Assembly (NCBI RefSeq): GCF_030247195.1
Contig: NW_026683343.1
Span: 1 to 64,000, forward strand
DNA length: 64,000 nucleotides
From: Topomyia yanbarensis
Taxonomy: Eukaryota; Arthropoda; Insecta; Diptera; Culicidae
Reading direction: 5' to 3'
Shown here: positions 35,801 through 49,100 of the stretch, one piece after another
Layout of the letters: each line of letters opens with the position of its first letter
Position numbering within the stretch: position 1 is the stretch's first letter
The notes under the pieces: generated by a model
Told to the model about the DNA's origin: nothing
Databases searched by the model: none
What the model saw: only the letters and a program-made list of their open reading frames with translations
Made by a program: the position numbers and the translations under genes

Positions 35801-37461
35801 AACCCATCTTCCGTGTCGTTCCGAATTCCGTACAAGTGTTGCTGTACGCCGACGATATCCTGCTCCTTGTATGGGGGAAGAAAGACCAGTCGCTCCACCG
35901 AAAACTTCAGGCCGCAGTGAAAGCCGTCGATAAATGGTCGAGAAGTGTTGGATTTACGATATCTGCAACGAAATCCAGCATCTTCTATTGCAGCCCTAAC
36001 GTACGCCGTGAACCCATGCAGGCGATAAAGGTAGATGGTGTAGCCGTTCCGACACAAACGCTGCTGAGAACCCTCGGTGTTACTCTCGACCGATCGCTCA
36101 ACTTTAAAGCGCATTGCAAAATGACGAAGAAGACGTGCGAATCCAGGCTGCGTATCTTGAAGATGATCGGCGCCAAGCTACCCCGTGGTCAACGCGCTTC
36201 TTTACTTCAAATCGGGTCAGTAATTGTCACCTCTCGGTTACTATACGGCATGGGGCTCGTAAGCAGAGGAGGAGATGCCGTCGTCCAAACGCTCGCACCT
36301 ACATACAACAGGATGGTAAGGTTTTCATCTGGTGCATACGTCACGAGTCCAATTCTAGCCATTATGGCTGAAGCAGGTACTTTGCCGTTCGATCTGCTTG
36401 TCCTCCAAACCATCGCACGATTGGCTATCCGTATGTTAGAGAATAGTAGGGATAATGCTGCTCTTCCCTTGGTACATCGAGCTTCCAGTCGTTTGATGGA
36501 GATGGTCGGAACGCCTCTTCCAAATATCTGCTCCCGCACGCGGTTAACTACTCGGAAGTGGTACGAAGCCAAACCCCAGATCGTGTGGGACATCAAGAAA
36601 CGCGTAAAAGCCGGAGATCCTTCGGATACTGTCCGTCCAGTCGTTCAGGAGCTACTGACAGAACGTTTCAGCCGCTCAACAGTCGTTTACACAGATGGGT
36701 CGAAAGACGATATCGCTGTCGGCGCGGGAGTTTTCGGAGAACACTATCAACAGTCGCTAGGTCTTCCACAGCAATGCAGCGTCTTCTCAGCCGAGGCATT
36801 TGCAATAAAAACAGCGCTAACAGCATACCACACGTCTAGCGATTTGCTGATCATGTCAGATTCGGCTAGCTGTTTATCAGCAATCGAAGCCGGCACATCC
36901 CAGCACCCGTGGATCCAACAGATTGAAAACATGCTTCGGAACCGTCCAATCAATCTGTGCTGGATTCCAGGTCACACTGGCATCCGCGGTAACGAAGAGG
37001 CAGACCGACTTGCAGGAGAAGCCAGGGGCGTTCCCCCATTGGAAATATCCGTTCCCGGAGCAGATGCCGTTATTCAAATCAAAACAACTATCCGAAATCG
37101 ATGGTACCAGCGGTGGTCAGCGTCCACCGAGGTGAAACTGCGCGAAGTAAAATTCAACACAACAAAGTGGGCTGACCGCGAGAATTCGGCCGACCAACGA
37201 GTGCTAACGTGCTTGCGAATAGGGCATACCCGATTGACGCACGAATTCCTGCTGAAAAAAGAAGCCCCACCGGTTTGTGACAGCTGCGGGGTAACTACTG
37301 ACGTCCGTCATGTGATCCTCCACTGTAAGAGGTACGACGAAGCCAGGAAGAAGAACGATATTGAATCGTCGAGTCTACGAATGACTTTATGCAACAACAG
37401 AGACAACGAAGAGAATTTGCTAAACTTCCTCAAGGAAACAAATCTGTATAAAAAAAATTGA
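32755..37461 (+). CDS. ORF2 endonuclease / reverse transcriptase / RNase H, copy 2 (1568 aa)
   Basis: Domain order is as in copy 1. The N-terminal extension has the duplicated TQSLSPVP blocks and an extra LTDNIDD relative to copy 1. Endonuclease motifs are LQWNIRGLR, ALQETKV, LGDFNAHH and SDHFPIL. Reverse transcriptase has SLDLAKAYDT, GVPQGSVLS and YADD. RNase H has TDGSKDD, SAEAFAI, SDSASC and WIPGHTGIRGNEEAD. The C-terminal zinc cluster is CDSCG...H-x3-H-C. Residues before the endonuclease are nearly identical to copy 1, while the catalytic half differs much more, so the divergence is uneven. The frame is intact. Confidence 0.95.
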   Translation: MKLRLPRSLLASLFDNFHFQQRLDTNDNPRTNTDHEIDRFGREESVVLLPTQAQQDEGTIRAVIPQPVDSEFTSVADRNTDFTTTTCKPADQKPTIDEQKEISRTAQSLSPVPTAVGVREHNSVVCTTAVGTVGLDLPQVSSEIVNPLAGTACSDVLPGLTDNIDDTLLPHHHSLSPGEGPSRYPFRDGTAVTTTVASKQTTKTTQSLSPVPVAVGNSGSNRVVVSTAAGTVGLDVPQVSPIPPRSRTDSVAVYPVTDMTSTHRTSNRFGEEEKKVASPLHHEGIDRGEEDCPYFPDIQSSQFSSWLSAGEDTPQQQQKHQSTDIPVEISATTSRYQRSTPARTRRQSPSPSTSSSSATFANRDSRCFALQWNIRGLRTNISELKQLICEYGPSLIALQETKVDNRVVAADFIGNNYTLLLKTGSCRYWQQGVGLAIRDGVPFERIDIDDSIQAIAVRIQLPQQMTVVSIYVPPNTQQCQEQLGDFLEKLPRPVLILGDFNAHHICWGSTKSTALGHFIAEKTLSERLLILNDGSHTRIDPATGITSAIDLSICSESVASKFVWRTLPDTHSSDHFPILVSIPGLSTIPTKRQKWIYDQADWTTYERLTANAIRPGVEISIDCFVDRLIRAANTAIPRTTGRVGPKAVPWWCPEVKAAIKNRRKALRALKRIPAEDPRKVDALKSFLESRAAARKSIHDAKKKSWEDFVAKISPSSTTSEMWQTVNTLRGKRQHRPTVIKRSNGYTDKPEEIAEELAQHYSERSATSSYSSLFQREKEKAERNRINFSPDSDDIYNSDFTLNELLLALDRGRSGSSGPDCIGYPMLQRLPLSVKTAMLELFNRIWRSGVFPPCWRTGIIVPIPKPSSDDAGPAAFRPITLTSCMAKVFERIVNRRLTTELESNGRLDKRQHAFRSGRGTDTYFAELERSLPDRDEHCLIASLDLAKAYDTTWRYGILRTLQKWQIRGRMVNIVNSFLTERTFQVNVEGHLSPAHPLENGVPQGSVLSVTLFLVAIQPIFRVVPNSVQVLLYADDILLLVWGKKDQSLHRKLQAAVKAVDKWSRSVGFTISATKSSIFYCSPNVRREPMQAIKVDGVAVPTQTLLRTLGVTLDRSLNFKAHCKMTKKTCESRLRILKMIGAKLPRGQRASLLQIGSVIVTSRLLYGMGLVSRGGDAVVQTLAPTYNRMVRFSSGAYVTSPILAIMAEAGTLPFDLLVLQTIARLAIRMLENSRDNAALPLVHRASSRLMEMVGTPLPNICSRTRLTTRKWYEAKPQIVWDIKKRVKAGDPSDTVRPVVQELLTERFSRSTVVYTDGSKDDIAVGAGVFGEHYQQSLGLPQQCSVFSAEAFAIKTALTAYHTSSDLLIMSDSASCLSAIEAGTSQHPWIQQIENMLRNRPINLCWIPGHTGIRGNEEADRLAGEARGVPPLEISVPGADAVIQIKTTIRNRWYQRWSASTEVKLREVKFNTTKWADRENSADQRVLTCLRIGHTRLTHEFLLKKEAPPVCDSCGVTTDVRHVILHCKRYDEARKKNDIESSSLRMTLCNNRDNEENLLNFLKETNLYKKN

Positions 37462-37574
37462 AAAATCTGTATTGTAAATTAATGTTTGTGAAAGCGAAAT
37501 TGAAACTAACTTTCCGACACGAATGCACCCTTCTGGTGTAAAGTGTCATTAATAAACAACAACAACAACAACAA

Positions 37575-40228
<2,654 letters not shown>

Positions 40229-41333
40229 TCAATCAGTCAGAGCCGTAGCAACCTAAGGGGCAAAAGGAGGCTTTGCCCCCTCACGCGTTTTGCGCCAAAA
40301 GAAATAAAGAATTAATCAAATAAAAAGCAAGAGAGCAATTTATATAGTTTATACTGTGTTAATTAGTATCGAACCGAAATTTCATCGCCGCAATAAATTT
40401 AACACGTATAGCATAAAATATAGTTAACACTTCAATGCATAACACTGTTTTAAAACAACATTACGCAAAACATCTCAAAATTATCACAGTAATGTATTGA
40501 AACTATGAAACAATTTTCACAAAATTTAAAAAAAAAATATTTGCGCCTTTGAGGGTTAATATGACTCCCATGTTTGGAAATAAAGTCAAATGTGATGTCA
40601 GTTGATACAAAAAATATCTATTGCACATTTTTAAAAGACCTATACAACAATAATGTTGCCAAAAACGGATCCCATTTGTTGCCAAAATCTGAGTGTACCG
40701 AAAAGGGACCATGCAAAAATCGGAACGTGCCAAAAACGGAATCTTACTGTACTATCACTGAACAGCCTCCAAGAAACATAAAAACACATATCGTCAATAC
40801 TTCCTTCATTCCATTACACGTTGAATAACCTTGTCAATACGCTCCAGTATTGACAAAACAACTGAACGTGTAAGGACCGCTAATATGGAACACAAACAAG
40901 TTGTTGAATCAAACATTCTTCACTATATGATGATTGACAGCAGGAAAAACAAAAACCACCACAAAAAGGATAAGCAATCAAAACATCAGGAAAATAATCT
41001 TTAGAACAGATGGATAAATTGTCGTACCCGGAACATCACGTTCCAGATCCATTCTTAACCACTCATCATTCCGAATTAGATCCACATGACATCACTGTGA
41101 ACAGTCTAGTGAAAGAAACCGATTCCACGCACACCGGCTTGGCCACAAAGTCAACTTACTGTACTATCATACTACAAATTATGACAAACATCAAACTGTC
41201 TTGAAAACAAAAACTCCAAAGTCTGTTAATGATTAGCGGCTCTTAAGCGATCAATAATCCATTGTGGTATAACAAAGTTGGGTTGACGATGTGCATCAAA
41301 AATATTGAACGCGTAAAGTCCGCTATTCATTTA

Positions 41334-41747
41334 GAGCATGTTCAGGAGTGTTTCAGTTTTTGATTTATAATTTTGACAGTTCTATAATATAAAACTGAAA
41401 ATTTTAAAACTGGAACTTTCTGTCCCCAGCAGCAGTTTTAGCGGGCGTTCTATTCAGTTTAAAATTCATGTCTCGCCATGCCTTCAGCGTTACTGCATTC
41501 AAATTTATTTTTCCCCAGTCTATCGGTTCTAAGTGTCTGTGCTGGAAACTTTGCATGTATTTAAAACACAGTTCTAAACGTGTTTTAAAATCAGCAACAA
41601 ATAGAACGGCGTCGTATAACAGTTTTAAATTTTGAAACAAAACTGTTCGAAATAATAAAACAAAACGCTCTGCGGGGGATGTCAATGTTTTAGTTCCAGT
41701 TCTACTTTGAAACTCCTATATAAAATAAAACGCTCCTGAACATGCCC
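41334..41747. mobile_element. PIF/Harbinger-like MITE, 414 bp
   Basis: Terminal inverted repeats read G(A/G)GCATGTTCAGGAG(T/C)GTTT. TTA flanks both sides (41331-41333 and 41748-41750). A 3-bp TTA/TWA duplication with GGGCATGTTC-like ends suits the PIF/Harbinger superfamily. No transposase. Confidence 0.8.
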
Positions 41748-42400
41748 TTATACCTATGTGGAATATTAACGATATACAAAGGGACAATCTGCTCGCTTAG
41801 CAAATTACAAACACGCACATGCACTCGACTGACACTACACCACTCCATCGATACAAAACACCATGGCAGCGTCAATGCAAACAATCGCAAGCACCGCTCC
41901 CGCTCGCATGTGGTGGGAATTGAATCGATTTTCGATTTAGGCGAACATAGATCGCGATCCAAATTTTTGAGGAAGAATCGCATTGCCGAACGGATCCGCT
42001 CATCATTGTTCGAATACAATTCCGAACAAGTATCGGAAAGAATCCAAATCGCAGCGATCCAAGGTGAGCGCAAGAGAGAAAAAATACGAACATATGAGAT
42101 ACCATATTCACTTGGCTTTGGTCGATCGGGCGCTCAACAGATGCACACTCATAAACAAGAAAAACAGAATAAAGCATCGGAGGTAGGTGAGTGCGCATGA
42201 GCCTACAGTGAGCGTAAAACGATGCGATTCTTCCTATCCTTGGCGGTGATAGTCATTGAGGGGTCCTACTGAGCGGGATAAAAGAATCGTCTAAGAAGGT
42301 TCCCCTCAAGATGCGAAGCATTCTAGACCGTAACACGTCTTTTCCACTTCTGAGCTGAGCAGTTTTGTCGTTACTCTCTCCATTATCTGCCGCAGGAACC

Positions 42401-43403
42401 TTAGACTACAGGATCAACTTTATACTTCTTTAATACCTTGATGAGGAGCGAGTTCGGTATGGAGTTGTATGTCTTCTTGTAATCGATATAGGCCATACTA
42501 AGGTTCCGTTGATTACACACTACTTCTCCAACAATGACTGCATCGTTTATGGCTTGATCTTTTGTGTTTTTCTTATATCCCTTCTGCTCCTCTGTCAGGA
42601 TGCTACTCTTCTCATAGTGGGCCCTTACGTATGTAGTGATGAAGGTGCTCATGATCTTGTGCAGACTTGTTAGACAGGTAATTGGTGTGTCCTTGGGGAC
42701 GAGAATTGTGGCACCACGGGTGATGAAATCCGGCGATAAACGGGGGTCGCGTAACTCTCAATTTCAGAGATACTGCGAATCCTCGCGTACATCATTGGTT
42801 TCGACGGAGACAGCTGACATCTCGTCGATTTCTTCGCCTGCTCATTTCTCCTCGTGCCTAAGCCGCTGTTGCCCTTCGCGATGTTGTACGGGGATCTCCC
42901 AAATACTGGTTCAAAAGTTATAACGCTGATATCCGGTAGACCTTCGCTGAAATTAGGATTCTTGTGGCTGATTTGGTAATAGAAGTGTAACGCCTTAGCC
43001 ATTTTGATAAGACGCTCCGTTACTGTATTAGTGTGTCGTGTTTTTTCGTCAGCTGGCGAGCTCCCAGTATGCGAAGCTTAGTAGGTGCAATGATAGCGGC
43101 AGAGTTTTTCGAGATCCGACTCTCCAATCTCCGCTACCTTGGAGATATTTGATTTTCTCGGTGATGTTGAGACGGGTCGCCTCTAGGTGTAAATCGGTGT
43201 CGTAAACATCTTACGGTTGCCACTGCAGCACAGAATACTTCCAGGTTCTGCACAAATTCCAGGTGAATTGGGAGCCCTTTATCATTCATGACCTGAAAAT
43301 CACAGGTCAACTTAAAAGAATACTGCAGCTTCGAGATCCTGGGGCGCAACATTGGATCCGTGTCGCGACATTGCGCAACCGCTTCATCCACATTAAAGAC
43401 CAA
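42401..43403 (-). pseudogene. Decayed R2/R4-type non-LTR reverse transcriptase
   Basis: Minus-strand translation near 42720-42401 gives TRGATILVPKDTPITCL, SILTEEQKGYKKN, AINDAVIVGE, LSMAYIDYKKTYNSIPNS and KVLKKYKVDP. EEQKGC-type and YIDYKKAFDSVPHSW-type motifs belong to reverse transcriptases of the R2/R4/Dong group. Sequence between the lysine-rich and EEQKG blocks is shortened, the upstream part (to about 43403) is frameshifted, and the catalytic YADD region is absent. It sits within the hAT-like element. Clade assignment is tentative. Confidence 0.6.
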
Positions 43404-43692
43404 AACACGTAGTAGCTGCCGAAAAACGGGTGGGTCTTCTTTGTTTTTATCTAGTAACGAGCGAGACGATGAAGGAAGAAAGTTTAGAACAGCGCGGAAA
43501 AAGTCATATGAGCAAGCTTAGAGTTTGCTGACAACGTAACCCTTTGTGTTCTACCGCAGGAGTCAGAATCGTCTTGGCTCTAAATAATAAAAATAACTTT
43601 CCTTCCAGTCCCTTGCTTTTAATATACGTTAAGATTAATCGAAAAAATTGCCCTCTCACGCAAAACAGGATTGCTACGGCTCTGTCAATCAG

Positions 43693-44067
43693 TACTGTTG
43701 TTTAAAATTACAAAAAAAATTGTTTCATTATTGACAGTTTCAACTAATATTTCGTTTGAAACAACAAAGATATTAATTGTGCTTTCCTGTCATTCTCGGT
43801 GGCAACCAAACAGCATGGTAAATTTAACCAAACAAACACGTTCAAGTTGAACAAATTCAGGTTAGAATGAAACAAATCAAACGGTAGAATTAACAACCAC
43901 TAGCGAACTACTGCAACGTAATTCAGTACTTATTATCAGAAGCGTTACTGTTTTTGACCGATTTGATGGATGTTAAGATGTACGATTCGAAATGTAATGT
44001 ATATTTGTGATGATGTAAAATAAAATATTCCAATATTATTAGTATGCTTCAACGAATTTTTATTTTT
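43693..44067. other. Repeat-like DNA, no gene
   Basis: 43690-43920 is rich in 'gtttgaaacaac' and 'aaccaaacaaac' motifs resembling 16.8-17.1 and 23.6-24.0 kb. This points to a dispersed family, but no clean ends were found. Confidence 0.4.
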
Positions 44068-45180
44068 TGCCTTTCTCATATAGAAAGGTTATGCAATCAC
44101 TCTGAAAAACGTCAACCTAATCCCGGCCCGGACGACCGAGTGTCATATCCCATTCGACTCAGTTCGTCGAGATCGGAAAAAGTCTGTATGTGTGTGCGTA
44201 TGTGTGTGTGTGTGTGTGTATGTGTGTGTATGTGTGTACATGTGTGTGTATGTATGTGCGTATGTGTCAAATAATGTCACTCATTTTTCTCAGAGATGGC
44301 TGGACCGATTTGCCCAAACTTAGTCTCAAATGAAAGGTGCAACCTTCCCATCGGCTGCTATTGAATTTTGGATCAATCGGAATTCTGGTTCCGGAATTAC
44401 GGGTTTCAGAGTGCGGCCACACAGAAATTTCTCATATAAACTATAGGAAAAATTAAAAATAGAATTTTTATTTTTGATGCTAAATGTGTTCAAGGTGCAT
44501 GAAACGTCGAGATTTGTTGCAAACTGGAAAAAAAATTTGACGACGGTTCACTTTTTTGGATTTTGGCACATTTTTGCCTTTCTCATATAGAAAGGTTATG
44601 CAATCACTCTGAAAAACGTCAACCTAATCCCGGCCTTTTTTTTCGACTCGCATATGGTTTCTGGATTTTAACAGGGGCGTAGTTGATGGTTTACGGAGAG
44701 GGGTTACACCCCCCCCCCCCTCTACTGTTCACTCCCCTCCTTTAAAAATCTCTTTAAATCACCCCTCAGACCACCACCCCATCCAGCCCTCATACCCCTC
44801 CCTTTCAACCCCATCATCTTTAAACCACCACTATATCACAAAGCATACCAATTTAAGCTGGGGAGTCGTTCGTTCATGGGACTTTCGCCCTCCTCACATA
44901 CCCACCCCCGCATGACAAAATGAGTTAGTAAGCAGATAACATTGATCTAATGCTGATTAGGCTAATGGAGTATGATATTTTTTTGTTTCAAGTGTTTCAC
45001 CGTCGTAACGTAGCTCATCAAGTTCGTGGCTGGCATGCCATTGTGTATAAGTGCAAAGTGTTCTAAGAATGTAATGGACATTTCCACAATTATGTTGAAC
45101 ATAAAAAGCCTCCGTGCCATAGTTTAGAGAAATGAGAAAGGCACAATTGCACCGCTAGGTGGATTAAAACAGGTTTTTTA
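44068..45180 (+). mobile_element. Microsatellite-bearing inverted-repeat element(s)
   Basis: It starts 'tgcctttctcatatagaaagg' and ends 'gagaaatgagaaaggcacaa', so the ends are inverted ('tgcctttctcat'). After the start comes 'aatcccggcccgg', then 'agttcgtcgagatcgg', then a TG/TATG microsatellite at about 44188-44265. A second start at 44575 shows two copies merged or nested. The right end carries 'ctaggtggattaaaacagg'. No coding capacity. Confidence 0.75.
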
Positions 45181-46096
45181 ATCTTTGTTGTGCACTCTAC
45201 AACCGGTAGCACTAATCCTCGCGTGAGAATAAAACTTCTCACGCAGTGGGAACAAATATTTTGCATGAACCAACAGGGCTGTTTCGGATTTTAAAGAGAT
45301 TTGAAAACTGCAACCCTGTGCAGAGGTATCCACTGGACTGGCTTTATTAAATATTACTTGGTATCCCTAAAAATGCAAGGCCTTGTATCTTCCTACGCTT
45401 ACACTGTGATCTATCTCCGATACAGCTCACTCTGCTGATTTGATGGTTCGCGGACCGAAAATTCTGAGATGTGTCTTCATATCTTCCCGTAAAATGCTTG
45501 TGCACTCCCATCTCCAGATTTTCCAATATTTAACCCACATGTTTAGTCAGTGCTTGCTTTTAAATTCGTCTTTTCTTATCCTTTCCGCCAGCAAAAGCTT
45601 GGTACCTAACTATAGCCATCGTAAATGTATCGAAAGCTATCGGCGCGACATTTAGCTCTGCTGCCTGTTTTGCTTGTCCCCAAATTCAGTATATTTTGTA
45701 TTGATGTGCGTTTTTAGGTTCATATTTCCAATTTCGAAAATACAAAATACTTTCGAAGAAATATAACAGAAGAGTAAAAATTTGCTTCGTCGTCAATGGT
45801 TGGTGCGATCCAACTCCTTTATAAACAATTAAAAAAAATCTGAAAATTGCTACCTGACTGAGGGGAAGTATTGTTACACTTTCTTTGACATTTTATTGTA
45901 TCGCCATCTACTTCAAAGTACCGTAGAAGCTTACATATCCATCTTCAATTACTAAGCTATCTACGAGTCTCCAGGTACAGCAATACTGATGAGACGACAC
46001 CTTCGAAAAATAATGGCTCCGAATGGCACGCATCTCGAATTATTCGGAAACACTGGCGAAAGGGGAGCATTTAGTCCCATCACCAATAGTAGGTAT
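45181..46096. other. 3' flank of the acyltransferase-like gene, no other gene
   Basis: No convincing ORF, RNA or repeat is recognised apart from the polyadenylation signal listed separately. Confidence 0.5.
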
Positions 46097-46102
46097 TTTA
46101 TT
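46097..46102 (-). promoter_or_regulatory. Polyadenylation signal AATAAA of the acyltransferase-like gene
   Basis: AATAAA on the minus strand lies about 30 nt beyond the TAA stop at 46131-46133. Confidence 0.6.
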
Positions 46103-46130
46103 GCGATATTGGTTGATGACAGTCCATCCT

Positions 46131-49100
46131 TTACTCTTTAAGCTTATTTCGTATCTCAAGAGAATGCTCGGGAATGATGTTTAACTGTTTGGGAATGTCA
46201 GTGTGATTGCTGCATATAGTTCGTGAGATTATCGCATCATTTTTCTCTTCCTCTCTCGTTCCACCGCCCAACAGATGTTTAAATATAATATCGAAAGGTT
46301 TTTCCACCAAAATGTATGCCATTAGCGCTAGAGGTAAGGTGATTAACACAGTTGAACAATACACGATGATCTACAACGAATAGAATACCAAATCAGTAGT
46401 ATTACTTGATTCCACACATACACACACATATAAATCAGCTTACCACCAGCCCAACCGATATCCTCATAGCTTCATGATGGGTACCGACAATCGCTGCCAT
46501 TACAATTAAGTGGATCAAGTAGAAGCCAATGCTCAGCCTACTGAGTACCCTATAGAATGCATTCTGCAGCAGATTGGACATCCGAAGTTTCCCAAAAAAG
46601 CTACCCGGCTGGGCAAACATGAGCAGCAAGAATCCAACGCTCACAAAGCTAGTTGCGATCAGTCGAACAACTCCGGCGTATATGGACATCCACACGGAAG
46701 GTTTGCTAAAGTTGAATAGGTGGAAAAGTGGACCCGGTAGGCAAACTAAGACCAGCATCGGCACTGTGATATACTGAAGCATTGTATACAGCTGGTTCGA
46801 AAAAGAAACTTCAAGGATAGATTTGTGTCATAGATCGATTTTTAGTTACCTTTGATTTTGCCAGTAGCTGGTCATCCTTTTGCATTTTGTGATAGATGAT
46901 CCCTACTAACAACCCACCAAAGTAACACAGGCAGTGCGTTTCCGTCGCTTGGTAGGTTCGCGTCAACCATTCATCGTACCACAGCAGAAATGCTATTGAC
47001 CTTGAAACAATACAGACATGTAGTTTGGAGAATGTACATCAATTACAGCTGAAGATTACTTCATATTTATTAGCATGATGGCGTCCATTGAGTTGTAGTA
47101 CACGTTCACCATCGGTAGAATGAATCCGACCACAAGAAGAAAATATATCATTGGTCGCAGCAGACTATTGCATCTGAAATTCGCTAGAAGATAATTAGTA
47201 TTCTCGATTCTGAAAGGAAATGAGTTACTTCCACAGCACCATTAGCATCGTCAGCCCGACGATGAACAGTTGGATATCAGCCGCCATGTACCATGTATGC
47301 AATAGACACTGGTAAAGAAACGAAAATCATTAACGCACAGCATACTGAGTTGTCCAACTATGGTAACAAGTTGTTGAATTGCATACAAGAAGATTATTTA
47401 ATTGCTTGGAAGCCATCTGCGGTATGCTAAATTTAGACCTCACTTGTCTCACTATTTGAACTATAGAACAGTGCATGAAAATGTTTAACCTCAATTTTTG
47501 ACAGTTCAGAGAGCTTGTTTACATGGGCTTAGAAGTTTTTTATTCGACTCCAGTGCGAGAAGCATAATTCGAATCGCTTTAAAAATATTAAGACCTTGTA
47601 AACAAGTTCACTGAACTGTCATTTTTGCCTTTCTCATATAAAGAAAGGCTATACAATCACTGTAAAAATCGACTTTTTAACCGAGGCCCGGAGGGCCGAG
47701 TATCATACACCATTCGATTCAGTTCGTCGAGATCGGCAAATGTCTGTGTGTGTGTATGTATGTGTGTGTGTATGTGTGTGTGTATGTGTGTGTGTGTCAT
47801 TTAAACTCACACAATTTTCTCAGAGATGGCTGAACCGATTTTCGCAAACTTAGTTTCATATGAAAGGTATAACGCTCCCATAAGCTGCTATTGAATTTTT
47901 AGTTGATCCGACTTCCGGTTCCGGAGTTACGGGTTGAAGAGTGCGGTCACACAGCAAATTCCCATATAAACTGGTACCACCATGGTGTTCAAATGATGTA
48001 AAACATATTAAAATTGATGTAACATTACTCTAGTTTGCGGGTCTGGATCACTAATGATCAATCAAAGCAGCTTTGACCACATTGGCCACCTATGACGGTT
48101 CATGACGCCCTCGGGGAACCCGCCAAGTTCCTAAGCTAATATCACACCCATTCCACAACGAATTCTCTACCGATTTTTACGAACTTAATTTCAAATGAAA
48201 GATACAGTAATGCCATTGACTGCTGCTGAATTTCATTCGGTTCTGACTCTTGCTTCCGGAGTTACAGGGGTGTTAGTAAGGATACACTGGAATTTCCCAT
48301 ATAAATCGGTACAATCGTAATACCTCAGAGGCTAAAAACTATTGAAATGGTCACCAAATTACTTCTAATCGTAGATCTAGATCACTGATTGCCAATCAAA
48401 CATTCTTTGAATATATTGTCCACTATCGACGATTCCGGAAGTCCGGAATTCCGGGCATATTCCACAATTAAAGTCACATCGGTTCATCGGTGATGACTGA
48501 ACCGATTTTCTCAAACCAAGTCTCAAATGGAAGGCAAAATATGCAGTTGAGTATTGCGTAGCCGCCCCTTCCCCCCCCTCCCCACTTTGCCCTTACACCT
48601 CCCTCCTTCATCACTCCCCTCTTCTTGGATCACCCTCACGCCCAGATTTCCTTCATCCACCCCGTATACCGAAATAAGATGAAGGATTTCTGACGCATCC
48701 TCCACACCCACTCTACTAAACCCCCATTCCCTACACGTTCAAACGCATTCCACCAACCTTTGCAAATTATAATCATATGAAGATAACATTGAACTCATGC
48801 TTATTAAGCTAATTAAATATTATTCTTTTGTCTTTCTCATATAGAAAGGTTATGCAATTGCTTCAAAAACCGATTTTCTAACCGGGGCCCGGAGGGCCGA
48901 GTCTCATATAACATTCGACTCAGTTCGCCGGGATCGCAAAATATCTGTGTGTATGTATGTGTGTATGTATGTATGTGTGTATGTGTATGTGTGTATGTAT
49001 GTGTGTGTATGTGCGGATTTGTTAACAAAATGTCCACATCGGTTACTCGGAGATGGCTGAACCGATTTTTACAAACTAAGATTCAAATGAAAGGTATAAT

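Larger units (their letters stand above)
40238..43684. mobile_element. hAT-like non-autonomous or composite element, 3.4 kb
   Basis: Ends are CAGAGCCGTAGCAACC (left) and, inverted, CAGAGCCGTAGCAATC (right). TCAATCAG occurs on both sides (40229-40236 and 43685-43692), with one extra T at the left junction. CAG-starting repeats with 8-bp duplications are typical of hAT transposons. No hAT transposase is visible. The interior instead holds a Harbinger-like MITE and a decayed reverse transcriptase, so it is either a passenger-laden deletion derivative or a chance pairing of two ends of different copies. Confidence 0.7.

Noticed and set aside
26026..37135. Many ORFs of 60-190 codons antisense or shifted to ORF1 and ORF2
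   Set aside because: They are shadows of long real frames, and their positions repeat in both copies only because the coding DNA is similar.
41404..41685. 93-codon minus-strand ORF
   Set aside because: It lies within the Harbinger-like MITE between its inverted ends and is most likely chance.
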